Of a stretch of 64,000 nucleotides of DNA, positions 59,573 through 64,000 are shown piece by piece; the stretch's first letter is position 1; each line of letters starts with the position of its first letter. The DNA is from Sphingomonas lacusdianchii. GTDB taxonomy: Bacteria; Pseudomonadota; Alphaproteobacteria; Sphingomonadales; Sphingomonadaceae. The notes under the pieces are model-generated. The model did no database searches. It was given only the letters and a program-made list of their open reading frames with translations, and was not told the DNA's origin. Position numbers and translations under genes: made by a program. The stretch is taken from positions 47,014 through 111,013 of the forward strand of contig NZ_JAKRET010000015.1 in assembly GCF_022664395.1 (NCBI RefSeq), read 5' to 3'.

Positions 59573-60238
59573 ATGGAAAGCAACAATCCAGAAGGCGGCC
59601 ACGGTGGATTTGGTGGCATCGGCCTCATACTCATTCTCATGGGGATGATGCTGTTAGGCACTCAATTCCTCATGAACTTCATGGGTGATCCCATCATCGA
59701 CGCACAAGGACCAAGCGTCACGTCGCACGCTCAGCGCTTGATCGATCAGATGACGAGCCCGGTTTTCCGAGTGCTCGCCGTGATTATGATCGGTCTAGGT
59801 GGAATGGCATGGCTCTTCGGGCTGGGGGCACCCATCGGCAACGCTGATGCGGAGGAGGCTGCGCCCCGTCCTCCACGCAGGACACCGATGCTCCCGATGA
59901 CCCAGGCCGCGCGCGACGCTGCTCGACGCTTGGACGGCTTAATGGCGCGTTTTCGTGCCATGCCGCAGCAGCTTATCCCGGCAGAGGCGACCGTCGAGTT
60001 CGAGCGGCTTCAGGCAAGCCACCTTCCGGACCTTACCGCGGCACACCGTGACGCACGAGCCACGGTCTCGGTGACGTCCCCAGAAGCGGACGCACTGGAC
60101 GCTGAATATGCGACATCTCTCGACAGGCTCAGCACAACGCTGGAGCGGCTTATCGACGACTGTGAGGAGATGGGCCGCGGCCGCCTAGCCGTTCAAAGCC
60201 GCTTTATCGAGCTTCGCCATCCGGACGACGTCCTCTAG
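59573..60238 (+). CDS. Membrane protein, unknown
   Basis: 221 residues; GAAAGGA precedes the ATG. A glycine-rich N-terminus, two membrane helices (about 14-36 and 58-80: IGLILILMGMMLLGTQFLM and VFRVLAVIMIGLGGMAWLFG), then a long helical cytosolic domain. Possibly a coiled-coil membrane anchor. No family recognised. Confidence 0.7.
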   Translation: MESNNPEGGHGGFGGIGLILILMGMMLLGTQFLMNFMGDPIIDAQGPSVTSHAQRLIDQMTSPVFRVLAVIMIGLGGMAWLFGLGAPIGNADAEEAAPRPPRRTPMLPMTQAARDAARRLDGLMARFRAMPQQLIPAEATVEFERLQASHLPDLTAAHRDARATVSVTSPEADALDAEYATSLDRLSTTLERLIDDCEEMGRGRLAVQSRFIELRHPDDVL

Positions 60239-60299
60239 GGCAGGGCCGGCTTTGGCAAGCGCGATGGCGTCGCGTGCCCGACACCGATAGTCTCTCCCC

Positions 60300-60572
60300 A
60301 TGATGCTCGCGTCCACCAGTTCAATGCTCTGGGGTAACATGCCGGTGCTGCTTGCCGGCGTCGTCATGTGGGCGTCGAGCGTGGCTGCACCGAAGGGCGC
60401 CCGTCACACGCTTCTAGCTTTGCTCGTGCTGAACGCGGCCGCCTTGATCGTCTACTCCATCCATCGAAGCGCGCCTGCCTGGTGGCTCTGTTTCGGATCG
60501 TCCTTCTTCACCTGCGTCACCGCCCTGGTGGCGACGGGCTTGAGCTGGAAAGGCCAACAGCCGAAGAGGTGA
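60300..60572 (+). CDS. Small membrane protein, unknown
   Basis: 90 residues, three hydrophobic stretches. The ATG at 60300 has no clear ribosome site, and an ATG lies three bases later, so the start is unsure. Its stop lies inside the next leader element. Weakly supported. Confidence 0.5.
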   Translation: MMLASTSSMLWGNMPVLLAGVVMWASSVAAPKGARHTLLALLVLNAAALIVYSIHRSAPAWWLCFGSSFFTCVTALVATGLSWKGQQPKR

Positions 60573-60603
60573 GAGGGAGGGAGCGGTTGATCCAGGCTGG
60601 ATC
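60566..60603 (+). promoter_or_regulatory. G/A-tract + stem-loop leader element, copy 6
   Basis: G/A-rich run 60566-60582 with AGGGAGCGGT, then a perfect GATCCA/TGGATC stem (60589-60603, 3-base loop). Located 13 bases before the gene at 60617. Confidence 0.65.
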
Positions 60604-60616
60604 GACGGAGGTTCCC

Positions 60617-61147
60617 ATGGCCCACATCATCGACCTTGGCGGAGCGCCCGCCAGTGAGGACTGCGCCCAGCTTGGCGTCACCGAGGAGTTCGACACCGTC
60701 AACGCCTATGAGGTGTTCGCCTATAAGCTGGCCATTATCGCCCGCTTCGGGGAGCCGCCTGCGGGCTGCCGCCTGAAGCCGCTTGCGAACCGCCATGACT
60801 TCGGCACGTATCGCACGCTGTCCCTCCGCGTCGACGACGAGGAGGATGAGAAGGTTCAGGCGTATGCGACCGCGGTCGAAGAAGGGCTCGGCACCTGGAT
60901 CGAAGCCGGCTTTAGCCCTCCCATCAGCTATGTCGGCAGCGTTGCCACCATCCACCGCCTCGATCCGACCGAACTTCTGATCGGCGCGCTGCAGACGACC
61001 CGCCCCGACGCTGACGGACGCTTTCCCATCCCAGACTTCGAGACGTTGCACACCAATCTCGCCGCGGCGTTCCCGCAGGAGGCGGAGCTCGCACGCACCC
61101 GCATTTCGGCTTCTCAGCCGACCGCCGACGAGCCCTGCCGGCTCTGA
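60617..61147 (+). CDS. Unknown plasmid protein
   Basis: 176 residues from ATG 60617, preceded by GGAGG. Begins AHIIDLGGAPASEDCAQLGV. Mixed alpha/beta, no transmembrane segment. No family recognised. The GGAGG lies at the end of the leader hairpin, so folding could control translation. Confidence 0.7.
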   Translation: MAHIIDLGGAPASEDCAQLGVTEEFDTVNAYEVFAYKLAIIARFGEPPAGCRLKPLANRHDFGTYRTLSLRVDDEEDEKVQAYATAVEEGLGTWIEAGFSPPISYVGSVATIHRLDPTELLIGALQTTRPDADGRFPIPDFETLHTNLAAAFPQEAELARTRISASQPTADEPCRL

Positions 61148-61188
61148 ACCGTTCCGGCGCCCCGCTGGCGCAGATTGCGAGAACAGCC

Positions 61189-62511
61189 ATGATCCCCGAG
61201 CAGCCCGACCCGGCCGAGGTCAGCACTTGGCTAACCCGAGGCCGGACGCTGGAACACGCGACCGCCATCGCCGCAGCGTGGCGCGACCATCCCGACCTTC
61301 CCCCGGAGACACCGCTCGATGAGCGCATGGCGCGCAGCCGCGCAAGGGTGGAAGCCATGCGCCCCGTCAACGATGCTATCCGAGCCCATACTGAGGCCCA
61401 GCGGCAGGCCACCAACTTCGCTTTCCTCGAGCACCAGCTCAGATGCGGCAAAGCGAACGAACGGGACATCGCGATCCTGCGCGGACGAGACGAGTACCGC
61501 TACGACTGGGACGTCGCGAACCGCTACGCCGATGGATGGTACGCGGCTCATGTCGGGTGGCCGCATAACTACCCTGATGGCATACCATCGACTGCTCCCT
61601 TGGCCCAGCGCCGCGCCGCCTACGACCAGGGCTTCACCGACGGAGGCGGCGATCGTACCGACCTGTTCGACGCAGCAAGGCGCAGCAATCTCGCTCACCT
61701 CCGGCAGAGCAACATGCCACTCGCGGTCCCACCGGCGCCGAAAACCGCGCGCCCGCTTCCAAGCAACTGGCCAAAGCCAAGCGATGAGCCGCGCCCCGCG
61801 CGCTGGTCGCGCCGGCTCGCAATCATCAGCGAGAGGGACGTGGTGGCGGACGATCCAGCCCGGTTCGCATGGTGCTTCCTCCGGCTGATCCGCGCGAGGG
61901 CCGGAGCCGCGGAGGCGATGATCGTCATCCTGACGTCAGCGGGATTCGTCAACGCGGCCGACTATGCGCCACCAGTGGACCGGGGGGATGCCGCGCGCCT
62001 CAACCGCAACGTCGCGGGGCAGCAGCTACGCACCGTATTATCCGGGCGTGAGTTCGACGACGTGCTGGTCGCCCTACAAGACGACGAGCTTAGGCTCCTC
62101 GATGCGATCAGCGACGTGATCCCGCTGTGCCGAACCATGGAGCGCACCCGCAACACTAAGCTGCAGCAGCGAACCCACCTGCGCACCTGGCTCGACCGCG
62201 GCTACAATGCCGACGAGAACATGGCTGCAGGCCATATCCGCTGGAGCAAGGCCATTAACGGTCTCAGCGGCAAGCTCGGCGAGTTCACGGCCCGCCACGT
62301 CGGCCCGGCGCGGGGCCGCGGGCACCTCATCCGCGTCGAGGCTCATGGGGGTCGGCTCGCGTCCGGTTACGCTGCGGCCGACGGGTCCATCCTTCCTCCG
62401 GAGGTGGTGGTGTCAAGCAAGGCCCGCCTCCGCTCCGAGATCGCCAGCACGCTACGCGCCTTCGGCGCGTCCACCCCCCTGATGGGCACAGTGACCCGGC
62501 ACGCGGCATAG
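61189..62511 (+). CDS. Unknown plasmid protein, about 440 residues
   Basis: 440 residues. Many Arg and Trp; a repeated-looking helical N-terminus (AAWRDHPDLPPETPLDERMARS...), an aromatic middle (YRYDWDVANRYADGWYAAHV) and a helical C-terminus. No signal peptide or ATP motif. Not recognised. Typical of large plasmid-block genes with no known function. Confidence 0.7.
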   Translation: MIPEQPDPAEVSTWLTRGRTLEHATAIAAAWRDHPDLPPETPLDERMARSRARVEAMRPVNDAIRAHTEAQRQATNFAFLEHQLRCGKANERDIAILRGRDEYRYDWDVANRYADGWYAAHVGWPHNYPDGIPSTAPLAQRRAAYDQGFTDGGGDRTDLFDAARRSNLAHLRQSNMPLAVPPAPKTARPLPSNWPKPSDEPRPARWSRRLAIISERDVVADDPARFAWCFLRLIRARAGAAEAMIVILTSAGFVNAADYAPPVDRGDAARLNRNVAGQQLRTVLSGREFDDVLVALQDDELRLLDAISDVIPLCRTMERTRNTKLQQRTHLRTWLDRGYNADENMAAGHIRWSKAINGLSGKLGEFTARHVGPARGRGHLIRVEAHGGRLASGYAAADGSILPPEVVVSSKARLRSEIASTLRAFGASTPLMGTVTRHAA

Positions 62512-62532
62512 CCGCACCCAACCCTCGATGGT

Positions 62533-62575
62533 CAGAGAGGAGGGAGATCGGGAGCGGTGCGCCGGAATGGTCCGG
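62533..62575 (+). promoter_or_regulatory. G/A-tract + stem-loop leader element, copy 7
   Basis: G/A-rich run 62533-62555 (AGGGAGATCGGGAGCGGTG) and CCGGA/TCCGG stem (62562-62575, loop ATGG). It is similar to copy 3. Located 15 bases before the gene at 62591. Confidence 0.65.
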
Positions 62576-62590
62576 ACTGGAGCTTCCACC

Positions 62591-63691
62591 ATGCCCAACC
62601 CCGAAACGGCTCAGCAAGCCGAGCACCGCCGCCCCGTCCTATGGTCGTTCGGCGAAGGTCCGATGTTCCCCGGCGTCACCGATGAGACCTACTGGAACGG
62701 CTTCCTCAATGTCGCCGTGGACGAGGGTACTTGGCCATACGTGCTCCGCGAATTGATCGCCGGTGCCGACGAGGACGCCGAGACCATCGCAGCCTATCGG
62801 GCCATGAAGCCGGACAACGGCACGATCTCACTCGCCTGTGGGTTTGCAACCGTCGAGGTACATTCCCTCTGGCAGAGGGAGTTTCCAGACTTCCCGATCA
62901 CCACGATGCCCCCGATCCCCGGTCCGTGGCGTGACGCGTCCTGGCACAACGAAACTGCGCCAGCCTTCTCGCCCTGCACGGGTCCAATGGGAGAGGCCGC
63001 ACGCATCTGGATCGACTACGCCGACCCTACCGCGCGAGAGTTTCCGGACCTTCCCCGCTTCACTCTCTGCCGGCCCGACACCCGAGGCGATCTGCAGAAC
63101 GTCTATACCGGGGACAATTACGACGAGCTTCTAGAACACGCCGCGCGCGAGGCGCTGGCGTGCGCTTTCGCGAAACGCCTCGCTCTTCTCCTTTCTGCCG
63201 ACGAATGGCGGGAAATGCGCCTGCGGAACCGGTCGGTCGCAGAGACGGTCTGCGCTTCCCACGACTTCATCGATTCCAACCTGGTCATGCTGGCCGCGTG
63301 GGAAGCCGAGCGCACCGACACGCTGCGCGACCTGCCGGGCAACGGCGAGATCGGCAGTGACTTCGAGCATGTGAACGCCGCCTGGGCGATTGCCACGCAA
63401 CATTATCTGACCGCGTCCGAAGAAGGCGCCCGCTTCGACGACTGGCGGCTAACCGGACATCATGTCGACAGCCTGATCGCCGCCGGGCAGGATCTGGGCG
63501 CCGAAGACGGCTATGACAGTCCGGGTCGCGTCTATGAGCCCGGATTCATGGAAGCATCCGACGCTGGATGGCTGCTTAACATCGCCAACACGAGCGAGGT
63601 CTTCGCCGACCTTGCCGAGGCCGAAGCCCACCTGTGGTCGGCCTATGCGGCAGCGGAAACCCGGCACCTTCCGCGACATCAACCCGTCTGA
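62591..63691 (+). CDS. Unknown plasmid protein, about 366 residues
   Basis: 366 residues from ATG 62591; in-frame codons upstream lie in the leader element. Long regions of ordered-looking sequence (ISLACGFATVEVHSLWQREF, YADPTAREFPDLPRFTLCRP). No catalytic motif recognised. Its leader suggests it starts a transcript of its own. Confidence 0.7.
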   Translation: MPNPETAQQAEHRRPVLWSFGEGPMFPGVTDETYWNGFLNVAVDEGTWPYVLRELIAGADEDAETIAAYRAMKPDNGTISLACGFATVEVHSLWQREFPDFPITTMPPIPGPWRDASWHNETAPAFSPCTGPMGEAARIWIDYADPTAREFPDLPRFTLCRPDTRGDLQNVYTGDNYDELLEHAAREALACAFAKRLALLLSADEWREMRLRNRSVAETVCASHDFIDSNLVMLAAWEAERTDTLRDLPGNGEIGSDFEHVNAAWAIATQHYLTASEEGARFDDWRLTGHHVDSLIAAGQDLGAEDGYDSPGRVYEPGFMEASDAGWLLNIANTSEVFADLAEAEAHLWSAYAAAETRHLPRHQPV

Positions 63692-63740
63692 CTAACCCCA
63701 GGCAAGAAGTCCAAGAGCCCTGACCCGCACGCCACGATCA

Positions 63741-63777
63741 TGAGGTGAGGGGGACGGGGAATGGCGGTCCTGGCCGC
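63741..63777 (+). promoter_or_regulatory. G/A-tract + stem-loop leader element, copy 8
   Basis: G/A-rich run 63741-63760 and GCGG-TCCTGG-CCGC stem (63764-63777). Located 37 bases before the short frame at 63814. Confidence 0.55.
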
Positions 63778-63813
63778 GCATCCCGCGCCGTCCGGGTCGC
63801 GGAGATCCGATCC

Positions 63814-63924
63814 ATGCGCAGCATTCTCGCCTTTTACGAAATCGACCGCTGTTATGGCGGTCCGGAGGAGGGGGGCTGGTGTGCGCCGTTGTGGCGCGAG
63901 AAAGGAGTGCGTCTGATGACGTGA
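63814..63924 (+). pseudogene. Truncated start of a conserved plasmid protein (EIDRCYGGPEEGGW)
   Basis: The 36-codon frame reads FYEIDRCYGGPEEGGW and then loses sense and stops at 63922-63924. To me this opening is the start of a longer conserved alphaproteobacterial plasmid protein, so a frameshift or deletion is likely shortly after Trp. It is preceded by leader copy 8 and GGAG, as an intact gene would be. Confidence 0.5.
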
Positions 63925-64000
63925 TGCTTGTTGGCAATGGCATCTGCCCACCGAGCTTACCGGTGCCCTCGGGCTGAAACTTCGAAAGGAGAACGGGACC

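Larger units (their letters stand above)
63692..64000. other. Right-end region with leader copy 8 and a truncated reading frame
   Basis: A G/A-rich leader (63741-63777) precedes a short frame (63814-63924). The last bases (CGAAAGGAGAACGGGACC) look like the ribosome site of a gene that starts just beyond the window. Confidence 0.5.

Overview
The window is GC-rich (roughly two thirds G+C by eye) and looks like an accessory replicon, most likely a large conjugative plasmid of an alphaproteobacterium. A sphingomonad host is my best guess. The reasons are an F-type transfer operon in the order familiar from sphingomonad plasmids, a RepA-type initiator with iterons, a LOV histidine kinase, and the general protein style. 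The host assignment is inference. I saw no rRNA, tRNA or CRISPR array.

Layout: (1) 1-8328: the 3' part of an ATP-dependent DNA ligase gene, interrupted by a complete Tn3-family transposon at 471-8268. The transposon has 38-bp inverted repeats and a GACAA target duplication. It carries tnpA, tnpR, a blue-light LOV hybrid histidine kinase, a 55-codon gene and a Crp/Fnr regulator. (2) 8347-9382: an SGNH-like hydrolase and small membrane proteins. (3) 9388-29228, minus strand: one long F-type type IV secretion operon, traA-L-E-K-B-dsbC-V-C-orf-trbI-S26 peptidase-traW-orf-orf-traU-trbC-traN-orf-traF-traH-traG, with start/stop overlaps at most junctions. No relaxase or coupling protein lies in the window. 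(4) 29229-33223: a control and replication region with a 20-bp-phased palindromic repeat array, a divergent AT-richer gene, an HTH gene, repA with flanking 20-bp iterons, and a second HTH gene. (5) 33443-35737: a lytic transglycosylase and a DUF1173-like protein. (6) 36082-45341: sugar cargo comprising a secreted GH32 fructan hydrolase, a LacI regulator with two palindromic operator candidates, and an SDR / phosphomannose-isomerase-like / alpha-beta hydrolase / sugar isomerase / GFOR-like / HAD series that ends in a frameshifted remnant of a channel gene. (7) 45563-64000: a plus-strand block of mostly uncharacterised plasmid genes. It includes a Toprim primase-like protein, a methyltransferase-helicase of the strawberry-notch type, a ParB-like protein, an ArdC-like antirestriction protein, an exported SNase-like nuclease and a DpdA/TGT-like transglycosylase.

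How it fits together: the transfer operon builds the pilus and mating-pair channel, and repA plus iterons drive copy control. The last block has the content expected of a plasmid leading or establishment region, with several unrelated ways of resisting or repairing restriction. Eight transcription-unit starts in that block share an unusual leader, a G/A-only tract followed by a short stem-loop; a related tract precedes repA. The leader and the DpdA-like enzyme are the least explained features. The Tn3 transposon that moves a light-sensing kinase is the clearest mobile novelty.
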